A stretch of 64,000 nt of DNA from Myrica gale (taxonomy: Eukaryota; Streptophyta; Magnoliopsida; Fagales; Myricaceae). Numbering within the stretch: the first letter of the stretch is position 1; each line of letters starts with the position of its first letter. Where the stretch lies: contig OZ005617.1 of the NCBI GenBank assembly GCA_963930655.1, forward strand, positions 19,394,068 through 19,458,067, in the 5' to 3' direction. Both the position numbers and the translations under genes were made by a program. Shown here piece after piece: positions 45,385 through 58,169 of the stretch. The notes beneath the pieces were generated by a model. It was not told the origin of the DNA. It made no database searches and saw only the letters and a program-made list of their open reading frames with translations.

Positions 45385-48300
45385 CTGGTTTCATCCTCAT
45401 CCATCCTTAATCCTTGCTATGCTCTTGTCTTTACTTTAATCTTGGTTAACCCTAGTGAACTTTTTTAAAGAAACCTTAATTACCGGGTTGTCTTTTTTCT
45501 ACTTAAATAACATCTCCTTCAATTAGAAAAGAAAACAAAAAACAAAAAACTTACCCTTTAAGATCAGAACGACCTTACACAATATTTCACATAGCAAACT
45601 AATTAAGAAAGACCACTAGTTGCCATGACTTCTTCTTTAGTCCTGAACATTTCTTACTAGAAGTCATTCCTAATTAGACAGCTAGAAGACAATATTGCAG
45701 GTTGAACTGTGGAAGTATCAATTACTCTTTTAACAAATTGGTATAACTTTTATATATGTGTGTGAAACTTATTTAATAAGGTAAAACACTAAAAGCTTCA
45801 TTGATTGGTGGGGGGAATTATATCTTTTTTAAGTTGGAAGAAAGAACCTCCAAAAGCTCAAAGAACCAACAAAATATCAAACCAATCAGTGCTGTTCTCC
45901 TCTGACAACCCTCATCACTCCCAGTCTCCTACACCTTTCCTTTGACAGCTCCCTGACGCCTTAGTTTTATCGTCGGGTCCATCATCTGACTATCAAGAAC
46001 CTCCCACGTGTCACAATGGGCTTCACCTGGTTGCTCTCCTCTTTCGTTCGGACGAGTTTATGTTGTAAGAATGATGAGAGAGGAAGTGCGTCATCTCAGG
46101 ACCTATAATGCACAGCAGATGCATTCACTGTATATAGACCGAAGATAAAACTAGCAAATAAATCACATTACGTACAGACCTTGGAGGAGGTAATATTCTT
46201 CCAGAAAGACAGTACTAGTGCCTTCTCTTACATGAAGTTGTATATAAAAGGAAAATGAGAATATTATAACTGCCGTGATCGTAAAGCCAAGAAGGCAGCT
46301 CGTGGTCGTGGGCACAGAATCATTTAATTATTTTAATTAGTATAATTAAATTTACAACTTACGAGCTAGTTGAGACGGCATATATCTGAAGAAATGAAAA
46401 TGGCCGTTCTTGGTTTTTTTTTCCTTTCAAGATCGATCTAGGTCTCAAATTGTTAGAATGTGTGCGTCCATGAACAGTACGGACGACTGTGAGGAGAAAG
46501 AGCTAACTAGAGATGCATGGCGACTGCCGAATGCGGTCAGTGGTGAACGTGAAGGTGTACGCCCTAATTGGTGGGCAGGCGTGCAAATTGTCTGGGCCAA
46601 GGCCTAGATTACACATGGATGGATAGAATATGTGGTCCCCCTAGGGTTGCTTGTGGGGAGATGACACGCGTTGAAGTTCTTGGTTGCAACCCATGTGCTT
46701 CTCCTTGCCAAGGAAGCTATCTCTGTCACGCTTTCTATGCGAAAGTTGGCTCAGCTGATCAGCTAGCTGGTCCATCCCCCTGCTTTGAGACTGGCTCTCG
46801 AGTCTCTTAAGCCAACATTGCGCCCAACCCATCTTCCCCTTTTCCCAACTCGAGTGATTAATTGACAAATTGCTATACAATATCCTAGGCAGAAAACCAC
46901 GCACTATTTTACAAGATTTGTGGTGAATATGATCTATGGAGTATGGAGGGCTTGCTTTGTAAAAGTAGTGTGCCCATAAAATCTGCAAAAATGAGTAATG
47001 TTGTACAAATAGATTCCTTCTATGAAAAGAATCATCCCACTAATTCCAATGAATTCTTTTAAGAAAATCATTAAGAATTCAAAAGTAAAAGCATCTGATT
47101 TGAGACGTACACCTTAGTCCTAGCTATAGTCTAATCTTTCTAATATTTGATCATTTTACCATAAATATGTTATCCTTTCCCAGCTCATTCATCTTGCCAA
47201 TGGTTAAATGATAATGCAATATTCCTTGATAGCTTTTTTATTTTTGGAGGGGTGAATGGTCAGTGTACTAATATTCGAAAAAATAAAAGGAAGGGCGTTT
47301 CGTACCATTTAGTGGGCACTTTGCTTAAGTTGATTCTTTTTTAAGGTTTTGTGGGCAAATCAAGAACTTCTCTCATGATCAAAAGAAACGTGTTACATCT
47401 GGGTGGTATAAAGCCACTTTTGAGCTGATCAAAATATGTTAACCTTTAAAGACGGACATAATTAGTGGTCCATTTGGCCGAATTATGTGCTGTTATATGC
47501 ATGGGAGGCACTTTTTCCGCGTTCTAATATCCTATTATTTAAATTGAACCATTAGCCGCTAGCTGAGTAAGTATATATATGTATATATATCAAATTTTGA
47601 CCCTGCCTTGATGGGTTAACCTAATTGGGGTTGTGCTTAAGATCTCAGAAGTGTTTGGATGAGAAGAAATTGTGATCAAGTAAATAAATACATTGTACAT
47701 GTTTTGTGGGTTCTGTCATTTAGTTTAATTTCTTTCCGGACTAGCGCTAGCTCCCAATATATCACTTGAGTCCCCGCATAGAAAGCTAACCTTTTTCAGG
47801 GATCGAAGAAGAAGTGGACAGTAGTTTGTTATCCACTCGAGTGAATTTGGAAAGTTGGTCAAGCCGTGACTTGCCTTGATGAAGGAAAAGGGACTTATGG
47901 TGTTTTGTCACCGGAAGAAAACAAGGAAAAAGTCGTGCGCAGTGTTGCACTTGTAATACAAATATATCCACAAAAAGAGAACCTAAAATGGAGTTTGTCT
48001 CTTCCTGCAATATTCGTCCTCAAGATGTACAACTAGGGATTCTCATCCAAGACACATAAGACAATTTTATTTGACGTACGTCATTTATAGTTGCTTATGT
48101 ATATGGACATAATTATATATATATCGACCAAAAAATCATGTTTAAATGATAATTGATCGTATCTGACTCGTCTCGCAATTTCAAACTCATAATTAATCAT
48201 TTATATATGTAAAGAATGAGACTTATAATTACACGGATATTGGGTAATCCACGTACATTTATTTTTCTTCATTTATTCAGTCTATCTCTATCCCATAAAT

Positions 48301-49666
48301 CGACCTAATTTTTTGCACATTAATTTGGATAAGTACACGCATGTTAGGAAAATTTTGAACTTGGGTAAGCACAACAATTTATGGCATCCTAAATTTGTAC
48401 TCATAGCCAAATTAAACACAAAATGGGTAAAGGGGAATAGGATATATATCAATTGGTTGTTGCCGAGAAGGCTGTAGACTTCCAAATGGGTCACCAAGCT
48501 ACGTCAACAATGACGATAATTGGACTGTCCTTATGTGCCCCAACAGACTGATCAGTATTTTATTGCCCTCTCTCTCTCTTTCTTTCTCTCTTTCCCTGAT
48601 TAACTCGGTTGAGATTAGGGTTTCCTTTTGGTTACAAACTATTATTTATTTGAGGCCAAATATTTTTTACGTTTTCACCCATCTCGAGCCACGCATGAGG
48701 ATGAGATTATTGTGGAAAGCCATGACTATAACCTATAGGCTTAATGTGGGTACGGCCGGCTTGGCTTAATAGATATAGAACGAGGAGAATACCACCCATT
48801 AATTGGACAACAAAAGTGACTTACACATACTCCAAATCCACAAGCCAACCACCATCTTTGTTTACTGACTTCTAGGTGGTCAGTTTTGGGATCCCCACCC
48901 CATCAATGTTTACGAGTTTGTGAGTGTATGATTTCGTAGTCCTAGACTTCTTGGTTCATCGCATAATGACCCTTCTCTTTCTCTGTTAATTACTCAATCA
49001 GGAAAGTTTATCCAATCAGACTCTCTAATTTTGTGTGGGTTATAGCCTTGTAGCCTACAACATCATAGGCTTCGGACCCCTGCCCGGCCACGACAACCTC
49101 CTCCAAGAAAGAGACAGAAGAAATTAAGACGAAAGATCATGCATGTGTTTCAAATTAGCAGTGTTTAATGACATGCAGTGACCATGTTCACACTGTCATC
49201 GATCTCAGCATATCCTAATTAAGTTTTTTTTATTTTTACAAGTTGACCCCTCCATTGGATATGTGATGGAAGCAAACATCCATGTCTCCCCTTCCCCAAC
49301 ATAGTGAGGAAATCCTCGAGGAAAAAACAATGAAGATATAACATGGATTAGATCAGGAGCATATGAATGATGATATTGACACAATGTGAACACCACTACA
49401 TTATGCTATTTTATATAGGAAAAAATAAATTGGTTGCATTAATTTTACAATAATATAATTCAGTTGGTGCAGGCTGATCTCAAGTGCTCTTAATTAATCA
49501 AATGCACATACCATGCCAACAAGGAATACTGTACGTCCACCATTTTTATATTCATACAAAATGTGTAATGTAAAACAAGGGCATATTCCATAATATTCGG
49601 AAAAAAGGAGGACCTTTCCGTAATAGAAACATTACGAAGTGGGTAGCTAGATAAACTCCTTTGCCT

Positions 49667-49674
49667 TATAAATA
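49667..49674 (+). promoter_or_regulatory. Probable TATA box of the HD-Zip gene
   Basis: TATAAATA lies 172-179 bases before the start codon, followed by a GA-rich leader (GAGAGAAAGAAAGAGA near 49755). Transcription would start near 49700, giving a 5' UTR of about 145 bases. Confidence 0.6.
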
Positions 49675-49845
49675 AGGTGTGTCGTTGCATCCAAGACATC
49701 CATCATTTCATGGGAGAAACAGTGTAGGGGCAATTAGGTTTGAGGGAAAAGATAGAGAGAAAGAAAGAGATCAGACACCCAGTGAGTGAGCGAGTGAAAG
49801 AGAGACAAAGGAATATTAGAAGAATTTAGAGGGTTGCCAATCAAC

Positions 49846-51579
49846 ATGAACCGTCAAGATCACATGGTTCAGTTCTCTCAATTCTACGCTGATGCATACA
49901 CCTCCCAAATTGTAACCCAACAAGGTTTGTGTCCCGAAAGCACAAATCGTTTTTTCTCTGTAGTGGTGTGTTTGAACGGCCTCTCACGCTCGATGATCAA
50001 CCTCGCGTTTGAGACAATTAAACTGACGTGAACTTGTGGTCGTGCATGTAACAGGTGAGTCAAAGCCAAGACGCCGCCGCAAGAAGAACAAAGGAGGAGA
50101 AGCCGGTGACGCCGGGGGTAGCAAGAAGAGGAAGCTGAGCGAGGAGCAAGTCAATCTTCTTGAGTTTCACTTCGATGATGAACATAAGTTGGAGTCTCAA
50201 AGAAAGGACCGCCTCGCATCTGAACTGGGTCTTGAGCCACGGCAGGTCGCTGTTTGGTTTCAAAACCGAAGGGCTCGCTGGAAGAACAAGAAATTGGAGG
50301 AAGAGTACTCTGGCTTGAAGAAAGAACACGAAAGCACGCTATTTGAGAAATGCCGGATTGAGTCCGAGGTCTTTCTCTCTCTCTCTCTCCCTCTCATGCA
50401 TATCTGTTTGTTCTCCATCTGTCATGGACATCTTTTTTGTTTATTACTCAAGTTGTTATGCTTTTACTGATCCAGTTTGGTTTCCAAGAAAAGAGAAGAA
50501 CTTTACAGCCATCACCATTTTTTTTTTCTTTCTACGCAGCCATCACCAATTTTTAGTTTCTGTGTTTTGTCACGTATGGAAAACTTGACCCTTTTTTCCC
50601 TCTAGTATATATGGAAAAACTTAACCTTGCCAAAACCGTTTTCACAAGTAGTGTCTATTCGTACTGCACATCTCCCCGAAGCCAACATCAAGGGAAAACA
50701 TGGAGTTTGGTTTTCCGGCCTCTTTTTCCCACTCCCTTTTTCATTTTCCCTCTGGTTTCGCTGTATCCAAACAAAGCCATGACTATCCAGCTTCACCGAG
50801 TAACACCCAATTCAAGAAGATTGTCCACTTCTTTGACGTATTTTTTTCGTCTTTCTGACTAAGCAAACCAATATTATATTGTTAAGTACATGTCTTCGTT
50901 TAGTTTAATATTTAATCTGGTGAAACAGCAAATTAATAAAGAACAGAGAAGGAAAAAAAAATCAAACTTGGCCGAGTGGCATAAACTCAGCTGCTCAGGT
51001 ACAAGAACGTGCATGAGCTCTGGGCTCGAAGAAATCCGTGCCACCTTGGTGGGCTAGGCTGTAGAAAATTAACAAAAAGAGATCTAAAGAAAGAAAACAA
51101 AATCATATGGGAACAGCGTACTGCCACCTCATGGGACAACAGAAGGCAGAAAAAATGTTCCCCTCTTCAAGCGACCGTACACTGTTCGGTTAGGTGGCTG
51201 GTTGTTGGGCCTTTCCCAAGGCCCACTCACTAAGCACGTGAGAAATATTTTATCACTTGGGAGCTTGCGCACAAACTAGTTCAATTAGATTTGCAAACAC
51301 ACCCCTTGACAGCCCCATATAACAAAATCTGACCCCTCAATTTTGCAGGTATTGAAGCTAAAGGAGAAACTCTCAGAAGCAGAGAAAGAGATTCAGCGGC
51401 TCACCCAACGCACAGACACAGTTCAAAGCAACAGCACTAGCTCTTCGCCCTCGGTGGAGACCATGGCCCAACCACTTCTTGGGGAGTTCGAGATGGACGA
51501 TTACGCCGATGTCATGAACGCGACGGCATTCATTTATGGTCATAGTGGCCTGGACTGGATCAATGATCAGTACATCTAG
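49846..51579 (+). CDS. HD-Zip class I transcription factor, ATHB-21/40/53-like (207 aa)
   Basis: Nuclear DNA-binding protein that dimerises through a leucine zipper; class I factors bind CAATNATTG-type sites. Three exons: 49846-49924, 50055-50368, 51349-51579 (TAG). A basic stretch [10 protein letters not shown] (30-39) is a likely nuclear signal. The homeodomain spans about 49-105 ([14 protein letters not shown] ... [15 protein letters not shown]). The zipper follows directly from L107 ([13 protein letters not shown]), crossing into exon 3 ([17 protein letters not shown]). The C-terminus is acidic and ends GLDWINDQY. The RRRRKK block before the homeodomain and the overall size fit the ATHB-21/40/53 clade, which in Arabidopsis acts with BRANCHED1 and ABA synthesis in bud dormancy; that role here is inference. 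Intron 2 (980 bp) starts with a CT-rich run beside the donor. Confidence 0.93.
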
Positions 51580-54500
51580 CTTGATCATGGGAAATTCTAG
51601 TATTCTGTAGATATTAGCAACGTCCTAATGTATATGACTTTGTTCTTCAAGTTCTATGCTCTAGTGTTTCTATGTAATTGACGGCTAGTGTTTGGAAATT
51701 AATGATAATTAACCTATTAATTATTATAACTTGCTTGTTGACTGGGAAGCTACTTGATTTTTGGCACCTTTCTCATGAATCAGCCAAACCCTGGATAGAG
51801 ATGGAAATTCCTGAATCCTGACGCAATCCCACTTATCGTGTTGAGCTGGGAGTCCCACATGGATTAAATGTTTAGGTGGGACATTTGAACGTGGCGTTAA
51901 AATCCTTTTTGTTTGTCTATATGATTGGCTGGTTATGTCAAACCCGTTCGGGAATCGGGAATCATTGTGCTGAGGGTTAGGGACGTGAAAGATACGTTGT
52001 TGTTGCTCAGACAAGAAGAAAACGAAAAGGACTCGTGAACAACTTAACAACGTCTTCCAGTCGTCCTAGTCTTTGGACTTTCGTGAAAACGACGGAAGAG
52101 CGACTTGATATTATAATTGTGGAGGTGGTGGAAGCATCATACAGTGTTACAAAACCTGGATACTTCATTAGCTTGATTACAAAAGAGCGGTTAACGGTAA
52201 CGGGATTAACCTCGAAATGAGCAAAGATTTAAGGATTGTTTGGTAATGGACGTGTATCATGTTTTTCTTCTATGGACATGGACAGCAATAATGTTGAAAG
52301 AAGTCTTGAATTTCCCTTTCGTCTTTCAAAAGAATTGATAGGAAGATTATTAGAGTTCACTACCGAAAGCATATTCTGTGGATAGGACAACTGCATGTGA
52401 GTATGTTTGTCTCATTGTCTGACTTCTTTCTTTTCATAGCATTCCTCTTCAATCTTGTCAGTTGCTATCAAAAACACAATGGAAATTTCTATTTGGATGT
52501 CAGCATTCCTCTTCAATCTCTTGGCATCTCATCCACTGTTTTGTATTGCAGATTAGGTAAAAAAAAAAGCAACATGGATGAAGATCTTTGCCCGTATGGG
52601 AGAGAGAACGAAGGCAGGCTGTGAATTCTGCTTGCACAAAATTCATCACAGGGAAGTAAGCACGCATGCCCTGAGCGAACAAATGCTTTATGTAGGTAGT
52701 AGTAAAGCATCTAAACAGACTAACTAACCTATTAGAGTACAGGAAGTAGAGCTAATTCATCCACATTTGTTCCACCTGCTGAAAGAAAATTAGTTATAAC
52801 CTTGCTATTGCACCTTTTTCCAGTTTTGTCCATTGTGTTTGCATAGTATGCAGTGAAAGCTTCTTTGTTTAAGACTAGCACAAAGTGAAAATCTTTTTGT
52901 TTGAGACTGGCAGCCTGGCTACCATTTTAACCTGAATTCATGCAACACCTCCAATTGCGTCCCAATTTCTACAGAGATTGCAATCCGCTAGTCCTTTTTT
53001 TGCCTGATCCAATACACCAATCATGTCACTCTCTGCTGCCTGAACTTTAGCTCGATCAAGATTCAAAGATTCATATCCTTTATCAGCATCACAAATATCA
53101 ACTCCAAGAGCTGTTCCGTTGCTTGCCTTCAGAAAGACAAAGCATTATGTCTCTCATTATTTCCTTAAGCTTGTAGTTATTTCTCGCACAGCATGATTAA
53201 GATCCGTTCCATGTTTGCTTGTTCATGGCTGGATCACTCTGGACTTGAGCAAGAATGATCTCTGCTCAACGTCTTTATCTGCAAGGTTTCCACATCCCGA
53301 AGTTGATGGGCTCAAACAACCATCTGCAGCACATTAGCAGTTACACAAGCTTGGTCTGATCCAATAAATGATGGCTCAGACTTCATGGCAATGGCCCATG
53401 GCATTGCAAAAAGCTTCTGCAACAAGAAGTTCCAGTCCAACAGCCAGTACTTACTCGACTATTTCTTCTTTTTACCAATTCAGAAGTTTCTTGACTGATC
53501 TGGCTATCCAGAGAAGCCAGAGGAGCCTCACCAACTTTGCAACATGGTTAAAAGTTTCCCAGCGATAGATCAGCACAACACCATAATCAAATCATTTATG
53601 CCTAAGAGTGATTAATCACAAGCCTGAAATCTCTCAACTTGTGTCCATCGTAGCAAAGAAAGGTCCAGTTGTTAATTCACCAGAATGCATTTGATTTTTT
53701 GCCTAAGGTACCTTCCCCACAGAACAACTGGGAGGTTGCATCGTGTGAGTGATTGAGAACTAGCAGTGGCAATGATACAGAAGTAACCAACCCCATGTAA
53801 TATAGCGGTACTAAAAGCGCAATCTATGTGAACAATAGAGTTCGGTAAATTCAGGTATCAACAACTTTAGAAGGTAACAGCATAACCATTATGTCAAGAA
53901 AGATATCAAATTTTATCCTCAGATCAGCAGACTCTTGGAAATGAATAGAAACTCACATTTCTGTGTCCAAGTATATTAACCAAAAAACGAAAGAGGACTA
54001 CTTGTTATTAAATGAACATCACATATAACACAGCCAGCCACCCAACAGGCCTCAGAAAACTGAGAAGTAGAAATGGACCTGAAGAAATATGCATTTAGTA
54101 TAGATGACATTTTACATCTTAAGCATCACCAAAACTTTAAAAAACTCGATTTGGACCAGAAATTTTCAGTTAAGTTTACTGGTAAATCCCACTCCCAATA
54201 CTATTGTAGGCAATGTGAACTGTGGATCCGAGATTTCAATTTATCTTCTTACCTACATTGTTTCAGCAACTATGCCAGTTTAAGCAAGAGTCAAATTTTT
54301 TCTACATTACTTAGCTAAGGGGAGTCTTTTTTCCTCGAGGTCACATTGATTCGAACATTTTAGTGCATGAATTTATGACATCTTTTCTTACATTTCTTGG
54401 CAATCAACCGGATGATAATTGTCAAAACCCGAAGATACTTTACCAGATTCCTTCCCCCACATTTTCTCCGAAACAATAATTAGCTTCCTCAAAGCCTAAT

Positions 54501-55020
54501 GCAGCTAGTTGACTTCATTTACCTCAACAGAGTTATTTCTCTTCACTAAACTACAAACCTCAATTTTACAAAATTGAAGTTTTCACTTTCTAACCTTCTC
54601 CCGCTTGTTCTCAGCTACCAAACACCTCATTGGGCCTTGCACAGTTACTCACTCCACACTTTTACACTACCATTTCACTTCAACTCTTTCAATACGACTA
54701 ACGAGCAAAAGGTTTAGATTTTCAACAACAACAAAACCCAACAGTATAATAATCCTTGCTAAAAATTTCACATTTTTTTCGTATGCTGTTCCGGCATTTT
54801 ATCACTAACCAAACAAACATACCCTAACTACATGTTTTTTTATCTCAAACGAAGAGCAAACGCACCAATTTCTCTACACTCAAATAACTTCCGCAGAATA
54901 CGATTAAAAAGTTCATAAAAAGGATTAGATATATCAAACTTTCTGTTTCCTTCCTATTTGTCGCTTTCTCAGCAACCGCACAGCCTAACCTGAGAAACGA
55001 ACCGGCTGCACTGGTTCCGC
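51580..55020. other. Gene-poor region downstream of the HD-Zip gene
   Basis: Contains the HD-Zip 3' UTR and then DNA without intact genes. On the minus strand about 53560-52960 there are open stretches (GVDICDADKGYESLNLDRAK near 53080; SQISQETSELVKRRNSR near 53500) broken by stops, perhaps a decayed gene; I do not recognise the family. Confidence 0.4.
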
Positions 55021-55215
55021 TTAAACAGACCGAGACAAACAGCCGAGCAGGCAGTCGAGGGTCTCGTCGGAGAGCTGGAACTTGACCTCAATATAACTGG
55101 ACACCACGTAGCCTACTAGACCCAAGTTTCGACACGGAGTGGTCGATGAAGAGGAGCCCGGCCTAAGTCGAGTTGGCGAGTTAACCCGGCCCAAAGTTTG
55201 CGAAGTAGCTGACAT
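55021..55215 (-). pseudogene. Decayed first-exon-like remnant, unknown family (copy 2)
   Basis: The minus-strand ORF MSATSQTLGRVNSP ... FQLSDETLDCLLGC stops early. It shares GAGACCCTCG-centred words and the flanking GTCGCTTTCTC-CAACC block (54955-54980; 37147-37170) with the remnant at 37131-37370, so both derive from one small gene or one repeat carrying it. Confidence 0.35.
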
Positions 55216-55320
55216 GGCTTAGATTTTAGTTTGGACTGGGTCATGCTTGGTGGGTTAGACCCGGGTTTGGGCTTGGGGAACATTTTGTGGTTCACTGGTG
55301 TGAGTAGGTGTGATTACAAG

Positions 55321-56152
55321 ATTAAATTACTCTCTAAGTCCTTGGCGTTTGACTCTTTCTTCCTCAGTGTTCAGTTTTATCTTAAAATATCTATGAGGTT
55401 TAGTCTTAATCTCATACAGTTCATGTCGTCGACTTAATAGACGAAAATGCACACGTGACTAACGGCTTACACGTGAAAATGAACAGCTCGATTAAAAAAA
55501 TCATCTCCAATCTCAATGTGACACGTGTATTTAAAATAACTATTAATATTAATATTAAAAAATATAAATTAATTAAAAAAACATAATTAATTATATATTT
55601 TTTTAAAAAAAAAGAAAGAATCAGGGGTCTCCGATCCTTTCAAGAAGGATGCCCCTCCACCTCTGGCCACCGGGGGAGTCTGGCCGCTTAGAACTGGGCG
55701 GCCAGCGAAGGGAGGAGGAATCCCTCTTCCACCCTAGCTCTGGGGAGGTCCCCCAACCGCCCCAGAGTCAGGGTGGAGCAGGGATTCCTCCTCCTTTAGA
55801 TTGCCGCCTAGTTCTAGGCGGCTAGAGGTTCTCCCCCTCCACCGTGAAAGGATCGGGAGTCTCCAACTCTCTGATCCTTTTTTTAATATTAAATTAATTA
55901 TGTTTTTTATTAAAAAAAATTTACTTATTTAATGACACGTGTCACATTGTGATTGGGCGTGATTTTTTTTAATCGAGCTGTATATTTTCACATGTAAGTC
56001 GTTAGCCACGTGTGCATTTCCGTCCATTAAGTTGACGGCAGGATCTGTATGGGATTGAGACTAAACCCCATGAATATTTTTAGGAAATACTGAAACTTGA
56101 GGATCAATCTGGGAAAGGGACAAACCTCAGGGACTTGCAAAGTAATTTAGCC
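55321..56152. mobile_element. Large fold-back element (about 830 bp, arms over 300 bp)
   Basis: The left arm (TTAAATTACTCTCTAAGTCC ... GGTTTAGTCTTAATC ... GCACACGTG ... TGTGACACGTGTA) pairs with the right arm in reverse complement (GGCTAAATTACTTTGCAAGT ... GGTTTAGTCTCAATC ... GCACACGTGG ... TGTGACACGTGTC). The pairing continues inward through an AT-rich section to a GC-rich centre (55620-55865) that is itself palindromic (GATCCTTTC, GGAGGAGGAATCCCT, GGCGGC words on both sides). No coding capacity. A long-arm fold-back or Mutator-type MITE is the best fit; no flanking duplication was found by eye. Confidence 0.8.
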
Positions 56153-56660
56153 TGATTATAAATCGGCTTAATTAGTCCACTAGTCTTTAAGGTATTGTCA
56201 ATTTCAAATTGGTCCCTAGAATAAGTTCATCATAGACTTGTTCATGTGGAATTCTTTGTATCCTGATGTGGTTATTTAGTCAGCTCGAGTCAAAATTCAA
56301 TGTGGACATGTGTTAATCAACTGTCAATAACAACACGTACCCCTTAACTTCTAAATGACCCAATTTTCTATGTATCACTAATCCCATTAATTTTAATTCC
56401 ACCTCGAATCTTTTTTATGTGGTTTGGGATAATATTCATTAAGAATGAGGAGCAACGAGAACTATTTACTGAATTTAAGATAACAGTAAGAAGACAGAAT
56501 TTATGGAATCAGTGGTGTTTGAGTGCCAAAATTTTGGACCTGATTAAAAAATTTATAAAATACGTCCTCTCTCTCCTCCATCAAATTATTCTTGTTCATT
56601 ATAATATTTATTCAAATTTCTTCTCTATTCACTTTTTCACCAACTCCAATAACCTAGGGG

Positions 56661-56881
56661 CATTGTTCGTTTTGTCAAAATCTTAAGAATTTGAATCAAA
56701 CTTTCTAAAATTACAATTTCAATATTACTTCTACACGAATACCAATACAACTCAATATTATCTTTTTACAAATATCAATACAAGTCAACACCTTATACAC
56801 AAACACCAATAAAACTCAAACATCACCTAAAAATTCTCAAAACACTTCAAATCTTAAAATCTCACCAAAACGAACATACCC
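56661..56881 (+). mobile_element. MITE, family A, third copy
   Basis: The ends GGGGCATTGTTCGTTTTG and (reverse complement of right) GGGTATGTTCGTTTTGGTGA match the MITE at 18008. The interior has CAATACAACTC / CAATAAAACTC words. The flanks CTA and TTA resemble the TWA duplication of PIF/Harbinger elements but are not identical. Confidence 0.65.
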
Positions 56882-57228
56882 TTAAAATTTTAACAATCAA
56901 ACACCACTTTGAAAATCTTATAGTAGTCAGACTCTTTGCATTATTTGGATAGTCCAATAGGATGCTTATTTTAAGGGTAAAATTCTTATGATAATTTCCT
57001 GCAATTTGCTACCCGACAAGTGGACCTCATGGTAGAGCTCATGCTGCCTGAAAATTTATATGGACAACATTAAATGGTGTAGGATCTACGACTACCTATT
57101 GTGTCTATCTCTCTCTTAATTACACTGTGCAATTCGGACAACAAATTACAGAGGATCCCAATCCAAAATTATTTTATGTTCCCTATAACTTAAGATAAAT
57201 AACTTCATATGCTTTAAAAAAATAAGTA

Positions 57229-57645
57229 AAATTTCATTTTTGGTCACTAGATTTTGACTACTTTTAAGATTTGGTCACTAGGATTTTATTTTTTACTTTT
57301 AGATAATTGGGTTTGTCACCTAGTTACGATATGTCCTTCTGTTATTTTTCTGTCTTATCTTTTAACGGCAGTTCAGCCACGTCAGCTCTTTTCTCCATAT
57401 CATCCCTACTTTACACATCATCAGCCATTTAACACTTCTCTCAAAACCACAAGCAGCTTTTGGGTAAAAATGGAGCGCACTGTTTCAATCACACTCCAAA
57501 ACATGTGGGATATTTTAATGAAATTGTTTCAATCACATAAAATATTTCAGGGACTTCAATATAAATTCAATCACACTCAAAAAATAAAATCTTAATGACC
57601 AAATTGTAAAAGTGGTAAAAACCTCGTCACTAAAAATGAAATTTC
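57229..57645. mobile_element. Inverted-repeat MITE, family C
   Basis: The left AAATTTCATTTTTGGTCACTAG... and right (reverse complement) GAAATTTCATTTTTAGTGACGA arms pair over about 70 bp, including GATTTGGTCACTAGGATTTTATTTTTT versus its partner ending in AAAATAAAATCTTAATGACC. 417 bp, no coding capacity. Confidence 0.7.
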
Positions 57646-57942
57646 CCAAAAAAATAATCAAACAAACTCCTGAGGTTCTTTAACCTTTTTATATATGGTT
57701 GCTCCTTAGAAAAAGTAACGGTAACCTCGCCATGTGGGATATTTTAATGAGTAAAATCTTTAAATAGACCTCGTAGTTTATGCATTTGACAAATGACTCC
57801 TTATACTTCAAAAATCACTAAAAAAAGTCCTACTATGACATGAAAGTTCATAGTGTTCTGTGGATCCACTTGGCCTTCAGCGGCTGGTGATTACGTAGTA
57901 AGAGTGACATTTGACGAGCTTATTATTATTATTATTATTAAT

Positions 57943-58169
57943 GATAAATATAAAATTGATCCATGTGATATAAAAAATATCGATTTAGTCCCTGTGATAT
58001 AAAAAATATCGATTTAATCCTTGTGATTTCAGAAAGTGATAAAATTAGTCCCTGATGGAGGACCAATAACAAACGAAAATAGAATCATAGGGACTAAATC
58101 GATGTTTTTCATATCACAAGGACTAAATCAATTTTTGTGTATAGCACAGGGACTAATTTTGCATTTATC
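57943..58169. mobile_element. Fold-back MITE, family B, second copy
   Basis: 227 bp. Shares the arms (GATAAAT..AAAATTGAT, ATTTAGTCCCTGTGATAT) and the loop AAATTAGTCCCTGATGGAGG with the copy at 15791-16022. A (TTA)n run lies just left of it (57920-57940). Confidence 0.8.

Larger units (their letters stand above)
43077..49666. other. 6.6-kb gene-poor region upstream of the HD-Zip gene
   Basis: Low-complexity, AT-rich DNA with short ORFs that show no protein-like features. It includes the CT microsatellite at 45349. I found no convincing tRNA, known miRNA or coding exon on either strand. The part next to 49667 must hold the HD-Zip promoter. Confidence 0.5.

Noticed and set aside
46600-46990. 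Short ORFs on both strands and a hairpin-like stretch around GATCAGCTAGCTGGTC
   Set aside because: No match to any miRNA I know and no long stem; protein composition is random-like.
54073-54318. 81-codon plus-strand ORF
   Set aside because: No motif, no splice context, no paralogue in the window.
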